Part shown: positions 1-7,877 of the stretch, in pieces | Position numbering within the stretch: the first letter of the stretch is position 1 | Layout of the letters: each line of letters begins with the position of its first letter | DNA from: an uncultured Anaerofilum sp. | GTDB lineage: Bacteria > Bacillota > Clostridia > Oscillospirales > Ruminococcaceae | Direction: 5' to 3' | DNA: 64,000 nucleotides | NCBI GenBank assembly: GCA_944385945.1 | Contig: CALWZD010000079.1 | Location: forward strand, 17,078 to 81,077 | Program-made: the position numbers and the translations under genes | The notes under the pieces: model-generated | Database searches by the model: none | Told to the model about the DNA's origin: nothing | The model's input: the letters and a program-made list of their open reading frames with translations, nothing else

Positions 1-139
1 ACAAGAGGAAGTTTTTGAGGAGAAACTCACCGGACTCAACCCCAACACCATCTACTATGTAAACGTTGTGGTAGAGGATGCCGACGGAAACAAAACGGTT
101 TATAAGCCGGTTGAACTGATTACCCGAAAAGAAGCCTAA
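1..139 (+). CDS. 3' end of a protein with a fibronectin-III-like C-terminus (partial)
   Basis: An open frame enters from the left edge (first full codon at base 2) and stops at TAA 137-139, giving 45 residues. The visible stretch, with L-x-P-N-T-x-Y-Y-V-x-V followed by V-x-D-A-D-G-N-K, has the strand pattern of a fibronectin III or Ig-like domain. In related flagellar operons the gene just upstream of the TIGR02530-type gene is flgD (hook-capping scaffold), whose C-terminal half contains such a domain, so FlgD is the likely identity by position. The fragment is too short to prove this, and another secreted Fn3 protein is possible. Confidence 0.55.
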   Translation, partial: QEEVFEEKLTGLNPNTIYYVNVVVEDADGNKTVYKPVELITRKEA

Positions 140-159
140 GCGCTGAAGGAACATTTTTT

Positions 160-561
160 ATGGATGAGCTGAAAATGAGGTTTTACACCCCCGTTGTGAC
201 AGGTACGCCCCATATTGGTGCGACCGGGGGACTGTATCCCGCAGGCAATTCAGCTTCAAGCGAAAAGACCTCATTTGAAGAATTGCTGAAGGAACAGCTG
301 TCACAAACACAAGGCGTTTCCTTTTCCAAACACGCCATCAAACGGGCAGCCGAAAACAATATCGAGATCTCGGCGCAAAGTTTGGCAAGGCTGAACGAAG
401 GTGTGCGCCTGGCAGACCAAAAAAATCTTGGCGATACCTTGATCATGGTCGATCAGCTTGCGTTTGTGGTGAATGTGCGCAACCAAACGGTGATTACCGC
501 CATGAAAAGCGGTGAAAAGGCAACCGTATTTACCAACATCGACGGAACAGTGATTGTATAA
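160..561 (+). CDS. Flagellar operon protein, TIGR02530 type
   Basis: A 133-residue protein with the hallmark core of the TIGR02530 flagellar operon family: F-S-K-H-A-I-K-R at about residues 52-59, then a helix with A-x-x-L-x-x-L-N-E-G-V, and a C-terminal V-N-V-x-N-x-T-V-I-T-A-M strand near 105-117. The molecular role of the family is not established; it sits beside flgD and flgE in Gram-positive flagellar loci. GAAGGA at 145-150 lies nine bases before the ATG. A second in-frame ATG at 175 is a weaker alternative. The gene belongs to the hook section of the long + strand flagellar operon. Confidence 0.85.
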   Translation: MDELKMRFYTPVVTGTPHIGATGGLYPAGNSASSEKTSFEELLKEQLSQTQGVSFSKHAIKRAAENNIEISAQSLARLNEGVRLADQKNLGDTLIMVDQLAFVVNVRNQTVITAMKSGEKATVFTNIDGTVIV

Positions 562-644
562 AACCGGACCTTGTGAGGAGGTTTTTGCTGCTCCGACTGC
601 TTGAAGAGCAGCCGCTGTTCCCAACAGAAAAGGAGAGGAACAAA

Positions 645-2306
645 ATGAACAGAGCTATGTTTGCCGGCGTTGCCGGCATGAAAGCCCATCAGACTAAGAT
701 GGACGTTATCGGTAACAACATTGCAAACGTAAATACTTATGGTTATAAAACACAACGTGCAGTATTTAGCGATGTATACTATCAGACATTGAGCGCTGCA
801 TCCGCTGCAACGGCGACCCGTGGTGGTACCAACCCTTCTACCGTCGGTTATGGTTCTACTTTGCTGGGCACACAGGCACAGATGACCCAGTCCAGTATGC
901 AGAACACCGGCTATGGTCTGGATCTTGCTATCCAAGGCGAAGGCTTTTTGCAGGTAATGGACGCTGACGGAAATATTTTCTACACAAAAGCAGGTATGCT
1001 GGACATCGACTCCAACGGCTATTTGGTAGACATCAACGGTAACTTTGTATTGGGTGCTTCCACCGCCGATGGCGACCCTGCAAGCCAGAAGATCCGTGTA
1101 AACAATCTGGGTTCGATCGAAACAAGCCGTGCCAGCCAGACACAGAAAATCAACGGTGTAAACTACACCATCACCTCTGCAAACGCCAACGAGGCAGCCA
1201 ACGTTTCTATTAACTTCTCCAGCAGCGAGGATATGCCCGCAGGACTGAAAGCACAGGCAACGATTTCCACGACCGGTGCGATCACCGTACAGCTGAATGC
1301 TTACGAGAAATTCTCCAGCTGGGAAGAACTGAACGATGCGATCAATGAGGCTATCACCGAGGCAAACGGTGGTGTACAGCACAAAGCAGGTCTGTTTACT
1401 ATTACTTCCAGTGACCCCGAAATGCTCAGTGTAAACAATCCGCTGACCGGTGCGCAGATCGCCGGCGGTAACTTTGGTATCGACTTGGGTGGCGTTACCG
1501 GCATGGATGACGGTGTGTTCGGCACCGCAAATATGCAGGTACAGAAAGTAAGCAGTGACTTTGCCGGCAGCGGTGAAGGTCAGTTCTCGGCAAGCTTTGC
1601 GGACGGTGTTTGGACGATCAAATTGACGATCGACGGTGAAGAATACACCGGTACGCTGAGCGAAGACACTTTGTCCAGTTCGATCCTGCTTAAAGGTGCG
1701 AATGGGGATTATGTACAGGTTTCGAACCCCGGCTATGACAAGTTCAACAACGCTTACAAAAATACTACGGAAGGTGCAAACTTCGACCCCGAGGCAGGTA
1801 CCCCTGCAACATGGACAGACGGTAACGTTTACGGAAGTGGCAACAAACCCAACGATCCCGTATTCACACCATCTACTCCCTCGAAAGATCTGGGTCTGGG
1901 CAGCTATCCGTGGACTCTGACCGGCGGTACGGTTGGCGGCGTTATTGGCTTGAACGAGTTGAGCGTTGCGATCGCTTCCGATGGTTCGGTAGTGGTTTCT
2001 CACTCGGCAGTCGGCGATGTTGTGGTAGGCTCCATCTCTCTGGCAAGCTTTGCAAACCCCAACGGTTTGCAGATGACAGGCAGCAACTACTACACCGTAA
2101 GTTCCAACTCGGGTGACCCTGTTTTGTCCAAGCCCGGCGAGGACGGCACCGGTGCGCTGAAAACAAGTGCTTTGGAAATGTCTAACGTAGACTTGTCCAA
2201 CGAATTTGCCGAGATGATCACAACGCAGCGTGGTTTCCAGGCAAACTCCCGTATGATCACTGTTTCGGATGAGATGCTCGAAGAATTGGTAAACCTGAAG
2301 CGATAA
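645..2306 (+). CDS. flgE: Flagellar hook protein FlgE
   Basis: Encodes 553 residues. The N-terminus has the rod/hook family signature N-N-I-A-N-V-N-T-x-G-Y-K-T within the first 40 residues, and the C-terminus has the matching helix with F-A-E-M-I-T-T-Q-R-G-F-Q-A-N-S-R. These helices form the coiled-coil core of the polymer, and the long variable middle is the exposed hook surface. FlgE polymerises outside the cell into the curved joint between rod and filament. The frame is open from 573, but AGGAGAGG at 631-638 and the family N-terminus (M-N-R-A-M-F-A-G-V) fix the start at 645. Two hairpins follow the stop codon. Confidence 0.95.
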   Translation: MNRAMFAGVAGMKAHQTKMDVIGNNIANVNTYGYKTQRAVFSDVYYQTLSAASAATATRGGTNPSTVGYGSTLLGTQAQMTQSSMQNTGYGLDLAIQGEGFLQVMDADGNIFYTKAGMLDIDSNGYLVDINGNFVLGASTADGDPASQKIRVNNLGSIETSRASQTQKINGVNYTITSANANEAANVSINFSSSEDMPAGLKAQATISTTGAITVQLNAYEKFSSWEELNDAINEAITEANGGVQHKAGLFTITSSDPEMLSVNNPLTGAQIAGGNFGIDLGGVTGMDDGVFGTANMQVQKVSSDFAGSGEGQFSASFADGVWTIKLTIDGEEYTGTLSEDTLSSSILLKGANGDYVQVSNPGYDKFNNAYKNTTEGANFDPEAGTPATWTDGNVYGSGNKPNDPVFTPSTPSKDLGLGSYPWTLTGGTVGGVIGLNELSVAIASDGSVVVSHSAVGDVVVGSISLASFANPNGLQMTGSNYYTVSSNSGDPVLSKPGEDGTGALKTSALEMSNVDLSNEFAEMITTQRGFQANSRMITVSDEMLEELVNLKR

Positions 2307-2314
2307 AAAATTTT

Positions 2315-2340
2315 GCCTGCCAGCCTTTTGGCTGGCAGGC
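2315..2340 (+). other. Perfect 11-bp hairpin after flgE
   Basis: Arms 2315-2325 and 2330-2340 are exactly complementary around a TTTT loop. No T-run follows on the + strand, so it is not a standard intrinsic terminator for flgE. It may act as a 3' stabiliser, processing site or partial attenuator between the hook gene and the downstream motor genes. Confidence 0.7.
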
Positions 2341-2353
2341 ACACAGTTGCTGT

Positions 2354-2408
2354 GCGTAGCTGTGGAAATGTTCCCTTACATCAAAAGGGGATATTTCCAT
2401 CGCTATGC
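2354..2408 (+). other. Second, longer imperfect hairpin upstream of flbD
   Basis: Arms 2354-2375 and 2388-2408 pair over about 20 positions if G-U pairs are allowed, closing a loop of about 12 bases. It stands just after the flgE hairpin in the 169-base flgE-flbD gap. No T-run follows. The rest of the gap is AT-rich up to the flbD ribosome site, and no clear promoter was seen. Confidence 0.55.
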
Positions 2409-2475
2409 GGTGTAGAAGTGCAATATTCATTATAAAAGATAATAAACTGCCACGCAGTTCAAGGAGGAAAAGGCT

Positions 2476-2685
2476 ATGATTTTTCTGACAAAACTGAACG
2501 GAGAAGAATTCGCTTTGAATAGCGATCTGATCGAAACCATCGTAGAAAAGCCGGATACCACCATCCAGCTGACAAACGCACGGTATCTGATCGTGAAAGA
2601 ATCCATGGACGATGTCGTACGCAAAGTAATCGAATTCCGTCGCTCGATTCAAAATCCCCAAAGCTACTTTGGAAACAGACGCTGA
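2476..2685 (+). CDS. flbD: FlbD/SwrD family flagellar protein
   Basis: A 69-residue protein of the small Gram-positive FlbD family (SwrD in Bacillus). It begins M-I-F-L-T-K-L-N-G and continues with the typical F-x-L-N-x-D-L-I-E-x-I segment and a C-terminal helix. In Bacillus the homologue raises motor torque through the stators, which suits its position immediately before motA and motB. AAGGAGG at 2461-2467 precedes the ATG. This is not the unrelated Caulobacter FlbD transcription activator. Confidence 0.88.
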   Translation: MIFLTKLNGEEFALNSDLIETIVEKPDTTIQLTNARYLIVKESMDDVVRKVIEFRRSIQNPQSYFGNRR

Positions 2686-2714
2686 GCGGAGTGGGAGAAA
2701 GGTGTTGAGGAAAC

Positions 2715-3578
2715 ATGAACGAAAAGAAAAAGGGCGGTAGCCGCACATTTGACCCCAACAGTGCCATCGGTTTGGTGCTGGCTGTGTTTTTGATGGTATT
2801 TGGTATCATCCTTACATCTGTAACCGTGGACGGTGTGAAGCAGTACACCATCAAGGTGGACCAGTTGGCAAGCTTCTGGGATCCTCCCAGTGTTGCCATC
2901 GTTATCGGTGGTACTATTGCCAGCTTGATGATCTCATTCCCGCTTTCTCAGTTTGCAAAGATCCCCCAGCATATGTCCATCCTGTTCATGCCACGCAAGT
3001 ACAGCCCCGAGTTTTATATCGACCAGCTGACAGCGTGTGCAAAAAAAGCACGTATCAATGGTTTGCTTGCATTGGAAGAAGACGTTAACCAGATGACCGA
3101 CCCTTTCCTGAAAAGCAGTTTGATGATGGTGGTCGACTCGGTAGACCCCGAAAAATTGAACGAGCAGCTGGAAGCAAGTCTGGAAAATTTGGACGAACGC
3201 CATAGTCAGGACTGTTCGTTCTACGATAAAGGTGCAGCGTTGGCACCTGCTTTTGGTATGATCGGTACCTTGATCGGTTTGATCAATATGCTGAAAGATT
3301 TGCAGGACATCGAGTCGGTCGGCCCTAACATGGCGGTCGCCCTTATCACCACTTTCTACGGTTCGCTGTTGTCAAACATCATCTTTATGCCTATTTCAAA
3401 CAAGCTTCGTGTTCGCCACGAGGAAGAATATTTGTGCATGAAGATCGTATGCGAAGGCGTACGTGGTATACAGGCTGGTGAAAACCCCAACTTTATCGAG
3501 GAACGCTTGCTGAAGATGCTGCCGGAATACCGCCGTGTAAAAATGCAAAAACGCAAGGGCGGCAAAGCAGACGAGTAG
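2715..3578 (+). CDS. motA: Flagellar motor stator protein MotA
   Basis: Encodes 287 residues with four hydrophobic segments: two near residues 15-65 and two near 170-220. The conserved stretch around D-K-G-A-A-L-A-P-A-F-G-M-I-G-T-L-I-G-L marks the third membrane helix. The cytoplasmic loop between helices 2 and 3 carries the charged residues that contact the rotor. MotA and MotB form the ion-driven stator. The basic C-terminus (K-M-Q-K-R-K-G-G-K) is typical. The motB start lies 31 bases downstream, so the pair is co-transcribed. Coupling ion cannot be decided from this sequence. Confidence 0.95.
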   Translation: MNEKKKGGSRTFDPNSAIGLVLAVFLMVFGIILTSVTVDGVKQYTIKVDQLASFWDPPSVAIVIGGTIASLMISFPLSQFAKIPQHMSILFMPRKYSPEFYIDQLTACAKKARINGLLALEEDVNQMTDPFLKSSLMMVVDSVDPEKLNEQLEASLENLDERHSQDCSFYDKGAALAPAFGMIGTLIGLINMLKDLQDIESVGPNMAVALITTFYGSLLSNIIFMPISNKLRVRHEEEYLCMKIVCEGVRGIQAGENPNFIEERLLKMLPEYRRVKMQKRKGGKADE

Positions 3579-3609
3579 GAATAAAAACTGACACAAGGAG
3601 TGTGAATGT

Positions 3610-4611
3610 ATGGCAAGGCGGAAAAGCGGTGGCGATGGCGGCGGCGATTCGGGAACATGGATGAACACATATGCAGATATGGTTACTCTGCTGCTCACTT
3701 TCTTTGCAGTTTTGCTCAGTATGTCTACGGTAGACCAGCAAAAATTCGAAGCACTGATCGAATCTTTCCAAACAGAAGCTACCGAGGAAACCCCCTATGG
3801 CGGTGGTGGCGGAAACATTAACACCAGCAACATTGCAGAAGGAAACATCACCAACTTAGACCAGCTGTACGAATACTTGACAGAGTATGTTGAACAGTAC
3901 CAGCAGGCAGATGCGGTTTCGGTTTCCAAAGGTGACGATGACATCGTGTACATTCGTTTTAACACCGATTTGTTCTTTCGCCCCAACCAGTATACTTTGC
4001 TGACCGATAGTTATCCGGTGCTGCAGTTTATCGGCGATGGGCTGAAAGGCTGTGAAGACATCATACAAATGGTGAATATTGCAGGGCATACCGCCGACGC
4101 ACAGATTGAAACCAATGTGAATGACTGGCGTCTTTCGGGTGACCGTGCTGCAACAGTTGCGATTTTTCTGGAAGACGAGGTCGGTTTCCCCGCAAATAAA
4201 ATCAAGATCGAGGGATATGGTGACCAATATCCCGTGGCAGACAACTCGACCGAAGAAGGCAGAAGACAAAATCGACGTGTTGAACTGGTCGTTATCGGCA
4301 ATGAGGAAAAAATGTCTTCCCCGGAAGCTTACCAGGCAATTCAAAATTTTTATGATACGGAGTTGTATCCTACACAGGGAAATGCCGATGATTTGATAAC
4401 TCCGTCTTCGCAAGTGGAACAGGAGCCGGCACAGTCGCAGTCTGCACAGGCGGAAGAAAACCCGCCACAGTCGCAGTCTGCACAGGCGGAGCAAGCCCCG
4501 GCACAGTCGCAGTCTGCACAGGCGGAAGAAAACCCGCCGCAGTCGCAGTCTGCACAGACGGAAGAAAATCCGCCACAGTCGCAGTCTTCGCAGGAGAATG
4601 CACAAGAATAA
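3610..4611 (+). CDS. motB: Flagellar motor stator protein MotB with repetitive tail
   Basis: Encodes 333 residues. A short cytoplasmic N-terminus leads to one membrane helix (about residues 20-38, A-D-M-V-T-L-L-L-T-F-F-A) carrying the ion-binding Asp23. Residues about 100-235 form an OmpA-like peptidoglycan-binding domain, including N-D-W-R-L-S-x-D-R-A and R-R-Q-N-R-R-V-E. The last 60 residues (274-333) are five tandem 12-residue units of the type P-Q-S-Q-S-A-Q-A-E-E-N-P, rich in Q, S, E and P and lying outside the membrane. AAGGAG precedes ATG 3610; an ATG at 3606 is in another frame. fliL, which often follows motB, is missing here. Confidence 0.95.
   Translation: MARRKSGGDGGGDSGTWMNTYADMVTLLLTFFAVLLSMSTVDQQKFEALIESFQTEATEETPYGGGGGNINTSNIAEGNITNLDQLYEYLTEYVEQYQQADAVSVSKGDDDIVYIRFNTDLFFRPNQYTLLTDSYPVLQFIGDGLKGCEDIIQMVNIAGHTADAQIETNVNDWRLSGDRAATVAIFLEDEVGFPANKIKIEGYGDQYPVADNSTEEGRRQNRRVELVVIGNEEKMSSPEAYQAIQNFYDTELYPTQGNADDLITPSSQVEQEPAQSQSAQAEENPPQSQSAQAEQAPAQSQSAQAEENPPQSQSAQTEENPPQSQSSQENAQE
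4429..4608 (+). repeat. Five 36-bp tandem repeats in motB
   Basis: Five consecutive 36-base units encode 12-residue repeats of the form (P/A)-Q-S-Q-S-A-Q-A-E-x-x-P, ending exactly before the stop codon. The last unit is degenerate. The period is a multiple of three, so unit gain or loss would change tail length without breaking the frame. Confidence 0.9.
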
Positions 4612-4665
4612 GGATGCTGGCAGAAATACTGCGAAAGGCTTCCCAAGAAGAGGAGGAAAACTGAA

Positions 4666-5685
4666 ATGCCAGAGGCACTGTCGCAAAGTCAGATCGACGA
4701 GCTTTTAAATAAAATGCGTTCCGGCGGTATGGAAGAAATGGAACAATCGCAAGCCGAACCGAAAACGAAAGAAAAAGAATACGACTTTGCATCGCCTAAA
4801 AAATTCACGAAGGATCAGCTGAAATCCTTAAACAGCCTTTATGAGAACTTCGCACGGGTGGCATCTTCATACTTCACAAGCGTCCTGCGAGATGTGTGCG
4901 AAGTAAATGTGGTGCAGATCGAAGAACAGCGTTACTACGAATATAGTAACGCTTTGCCGGATAATGCGCTGGTGGCAATGATCCATTTTCAGCCCCGTGC
5001 GCAGCAGTATGACGAAACCATGTTGATGATGGATTTATCGACCTCGTTGGGGTACTACATGGTGGATCATATGCTTGGTGGCTCACGCACGGCATCTCAG
5101 CCAAGCCGTGACTACACCGAGATCGAGGTTAGTTTGCTGACCTACTCACTCACCCGGCTGACCCGTTATCTGCAAGAAGCTTGGTGCAACAACTTTGCCG
5201 TAGACCTTTCGATGCAAAGCATTGAAACCAACGGTCGATTGCTTCAGGCATTTGCACCGCAGGATACGGTGGTGATCGTTACTTTTGAGGTAAAGAGCAG
5301 CGTTGTAGATGCGACAGCAAATATTTGTATGCCGGCTGAAAATCTGGAAAAGATCATCAACAGTTTCAGCGTGAAGTATTCTCGCATTTCCAAGCAACAT
5401 GACAAGGCAGAAGAAGAACAAAAACGCAGTGCGGTTTTGGAGTATCTGAAAGAGTCGGATGTTACGATGGAAGCGGTGCTGGATAGCTGCCAGATGGATC
5501 TGGGCAGCATCGTAAACCTAAAACCTAACGACGTCATCACACTGAACCGTCGTATCAGCGACAATATTACCGTTATGGTAGAGGGAAGTCCCTGGTTCGA
5601 AGCAAAATTTGGTAAAGTGGGGACAAGAACCGCAATAAAACTAATTGACAACATTGATAATCAAAATGGAGGGACACGCTGGTGA
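4666..5685 (+). CDS. fliM: Flagellar motor switch protein FliM
   Basis: Encodes 339 residues. The N-terminal L-S-Q-S-Q-I-D-E-L-L-N motif (residues 5-15) is the peptide that binds phosphorylated CheY. A central CheC-like domain (about 45-230) includes the conserved L-G-G-S-R-T-A turn, and the C-terminal SpoA/FliN-like domain (about 255-330) ends with G-T-R-T-A-I-K-L. FliM links CheY-P binding to the direction of rotation in the C-ring. An AGGAGG site precedes the ATG. The stop overlaps the GTG start of fliY by four bases, suggesting coupled translation. Confidence 0.96.
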   Translation: MPEALSQSQIDELLNKMRSGGMEEMEQSQAEPKTKEKEYDFASPKKFTKDQLKSLNSLYENFARVASSYFTSVLRDVCEVNVVQIEEQRYYEYSNALPDNALVAMIHFQPRAQQYDETMLMMDLSTSLGYYMVDHMLGGSRTASQPSRDYTEIEVSLLTYSLTRLTRYLQEAWCNNFAVDLSMQSIETNGRLLQAFAPQDTVVIVTFEVKSSVVDATANICMPAENLEKIINSFSVKYSRISKQHDKAEEEQKRSAVLEYLKESDVTMEAVLDSCQMDLGSIVNLKPNDVITLNRRISDNITVMVEGSPWFEAKFGKVGTRTAIKLIDNIDNQNGGTRW

Positions 5686-7085
5686 GCAATGAATTAATAG
5701 AATTGAGTACACAAGAGTTAGATACCATCGGAGAGATCATGAATATCAGCATGGGTTCGGCAGCAACTGCCATTTCCACAATGCTGGATCGACCGGTGAG
5801 TATCACTACGCCTCACATCCGCCAGGCAAAGCTGTCCAGTGTGGATTGCTCGGAACTAGAGCCGGCAATTATGGTCAAAATCAAGTACATCGAGGGTGTG
5901 GATGGCACAAATGTCATCCTTTTGCGCCGGCGTGATATGCAGATCATCCTCAACCTGTTGATGGGCAACGAGGAAGAAGAAGCAAGCGACGATTTCGAGT
6001 TTGACGAGATGACCATGAGTGCCGCTTGCGAGGTAATGAACCAAATGATGGGCGCTTCGGCTACGGCTTTGTCTGAAGTGTTGTGTATGCCCATCAACAT
6101 CTCTACACCGGAAAGTATACTGGTGGAGGAGATTTCACAGGCATATGCCGATTTTGGAGAGAACGGACTGGAAACCGAGGTCATCGCAATCTCGTTTGAG
6201 ATGGACATCAGCAAAATTCTGCACACGACCTTTACCAGCTTCTGGCCGGTCGATATGGCGAAGAAAATCGTAGATACCGTTATGGCAGATGTCCACACAG
6301 AGCCTGCACCGGCACAGCCTGCACAACCAAACGTTGCGCCCTCTGCCGCAACGCCCAGCGCAGATGCTGCAAATGCGATGCCGCAAATGAACCCGCAGAT
6401 GGATGCAAGCCAGATGCCACAGATGAACCCGCAGATGGGTGCAAACCAGATGCCGCAAATGAATCCGCAGATGGGTGCAAACCAGATGCCGCAGATGAAC
6501 CCACAGATGGGCATGAACCAGATGCCGCAGATGAACCCGCAGATGGGCATGAACCAGATGCCGCAAATGAATCCGCAGATGGGTATGAATCAGATGCCGC
6601 AAATGAGCCCCGAAATGATGCAGCAGGGATATGCATATGGGCAGCAAAACATGATGGGAATGCCTGCTTACCCGCAAAATCCATGGCAGATGCAGGGTGG
6701 TATGTATGGTGCAAACGGCTATCCCATGTATCCGCAGCAGCAGGAACAAGTAAACCTGCAGCGGGCAGATTTTCCTGCATTCGGCGCACAGCCGAATACA
6801 GCACGGGCATTCGGTGACTCGAATATGGGTCTGCTGATGAATATTCCGCTGGAAGTTTCGGTCGTGATCGGAAAAACCAAGCGCAAAATTCGTGACATCA
6901 TGGACTTTGGGCAGGGAACTGTGGTAGAATTAGATAAGCAGACCGGTGCGCCCGCCGAAATCATCGTAAATGGTCAGCTGCTGGCTTATGGTGATGTGGT
7001 AGTAGTGGACGATAACTTTGGTGTTCGTGTTACCGAAATCGTGGGAACCGAGGAATTGCTGCAAAGCCTGACAGGAAAAGTATGA
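5682..7085 (+). CDS. fliY: Switch/CheY-P phosphatase protein FliY (FliN fusion)
   Basis: Encodes 467 residues from a GTG start that overlaps fliM; GGAGGGA at 5668-5674 supports it. Residues 1-200 are CheC-like with two complete phosphatase motifs, D14-x3-E18-x2-N21 and S113-x3-E117-x2-N120, so both sites look active. Residues about 205-375 are a Q/M/N/P-rich linker containing a 12-residue tandem repeat. The C-terminal 80 residues are the FliN/SpoA domain that builds the C-ring (L-E-V-S-V-V-I-G-K-T-K-R near 385). FliY of Bacillus has the same layout and removes phosphate from CheY-P at the switch. The repeat-expanded linker is unusually long. Confidence 0.94.
   Translation: MSNELIELSTQELDTIGEIMNISMGSAATAISTMLDRPVSITTPHIRQAKLSSVDCSELEPAIMVKIKYIEGVDGTNVILLRRRDMQIILNLLMGNEEEEASDDFEFDEMTMSAACEVMNQMMGASATALSEVLCMPINISTPESILVEEISQAYADFGENGLETEVIAISFEMDISKILHTTFTSFWPVDMAKKIVDTVMADVHTEPAPAQPAQPNVAPSAATPSADAANAMPQMNPQMDASQMPQMNPQMGANQMPQMNPQMGANQMPQMNPQMGMNQMPQMNPQMGMNQMPQMNPQMGMNQMPQMSPEMMQQGYAYGQQNMMGMPAYPQNPWQMQGGMYGANGYPMYPQQQEQVNLQRADFPAFGAQPNTARAFGDSNMGLLMNIPLEVSVVIGKTKRKIRDIMDFGQGTVVELDKQTGAPAEIIVNGQLLAYGDVVVVDDNFGVRVTEIVGTEELLQSLTGKV
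6378..6593 (+). repeat. Six 36-bp tandem repeats in the fliY linker
   Basis: Six near-identical 36-base units encode M-P-Q-M-N-P-Q-M-G-x-N-Q; a partial seventh follows to about 6626. Internal variants change only the residues after the second Q-M (D-A-S, G-A-N, G-M-N), a pattern expected from recent unit duplication. It is coding, not a CRISPR array: there are no unique spacers. Confidence 0.92.
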
Positions 7086-7148
7086 TTATAGGCTAAATAA
7101 CAAAAAAGTACGCATAATGCGACTTGAATGAAGAAAGGGTTGTAAAAA

Positions 7149-7511
7149 ATGTATAAGATTATGGTTGTTGATGATGCAGGGTTTATGCGAATGATGATTA
7201 AGACCACTTTGACCAAGTTGGGTTACACCGACATTGTAGAGGCCGAAGATGGCGAGAAAGCGGTAGAAACCTATAAGGCAGAAAAACCCGACTTGGTTTT
7301 CATGGACATCACCATGCCCAATCTGGACGGTATCGGTGCGCTGAAAGGTATTAAAGCAGTTGATGCCGGCGCAAAGATCGTAATGTGTTCCGCAATGGGT
7401 CAGGAAGCAATGGTTATGGAGGCAATCAAAGAGGGCGCAATGGACTTCATCGTAAAACCCTTCAAGCCCGACCGTATCGTACAGACTGTATCGAAGATCC
7501 TGCCCCTGTAA
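7149..7511 (+). CDS. cheY: Chemotaxis response regulator CheY
   Basis: A 120-residue single receiver domain. The acidic pocket D8-D9, phosphoacceptor D53 (F-M-D-I-T-M-P), switch residue S81 and K103 (V-K-P) are all present. There is no output domain, so it acts by binding FliM after phosphorylation by CheA. It lies between fliY, which dephosphorylates it, and fliO, as in Bacillus. AAAGGG upstream of the ATG at 7149 is the ribosome site; a 63-base gap separates it from fliY. Confidence 0.95.
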   Translation: MYKIMVVDDAGFMRMMIKTTLTKLGYTDIVEAEDGEKAVETYKAEKPDLVFMDITMPNLDGIGALKGIKAVDAGAKIVMCSAMGQEAMVMEAIKEGAMDFIVKPFKPDRIVQTVSKILPL

Positions 7512-7514
7512 AAA

Positions 7515-7877
7515 ATGACAGAGATTCTTTCTACCGCAGGAATGCTGCTTTTGATGGTGCTTGTGTTTGTGGGGGCGTATTATGCGTCACGCATTCTTGC
7601 ACAGCACTATCAAGGCAGTGCTGCCGGCGGAAATATCAAAATTTTAGAGCGCAGCACCGTCGGTCCCAACAGTTATCTGCTGTTGGTTCAGGTAGGCGAC
7701 GAGATCAAGCTGTTGGGGGTCACCCAAAAGGAGATCACTTGCCTTGCTGACGTGGATAAAAACTCCATTCAGCCGCCAACGTCCAAGCAGTTGCCGACAA
7801 TGGATTTTAAAGCCGTTTTGCGCAGTTTGCGAGAGAAACAGGAGGGGTCAGACGATGCCGCAAAACCCAAGCCGTAA
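7515..7877 (+). CDS. fliO: Flagellar biosynthesis protein FliO
   Basis: A 120-residue protein with one N-terminal membrane helix (about residues 8-26) and a short soluble domain with the family pattern I-K-I-L-E-R-S-x-V-G-x-N-S-Y-L-L-L-V-Q-V-G and L-L-G-V-T. FliO helps assemble the FliP pore of the flagellar type III export gate. It starts three bases after the cheY stop without a strong ribosome site of its own, implying coupled translation. Its 3' end overlaps the fliP start. Confidence 0.85.
   Translation: MTEILSTAGMLLLMVLVFVGAYYASRILAQHYQGSAAGGNIKILERSTVGPNSYLLLVQVGDEIKLLGVTQKEITCLADVDKNSIQPPTSKQLPTMDFKAVLRSLREKQEGSDDAAKPKP

Noticed and set aside
453-2342. 629-codon frame antisense to flgE
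   Set aside because: It is a shadow of the real hook gene: no ribosome site, composition typical of antisense frames, no recognisable domain.
6378-6626. CRISPR-like tandem repeats
   Set aside because: Units are contiguous without spacers, keep the reading frame of fliY and encode a low-complexity linker.
7744-7854. Longer N-terminus for FliP
   Set aside because: The extra 37 codons overlap fliO out of frame and do not resemble FliP; AGGAGGGG stands right before the ATG at 7855.
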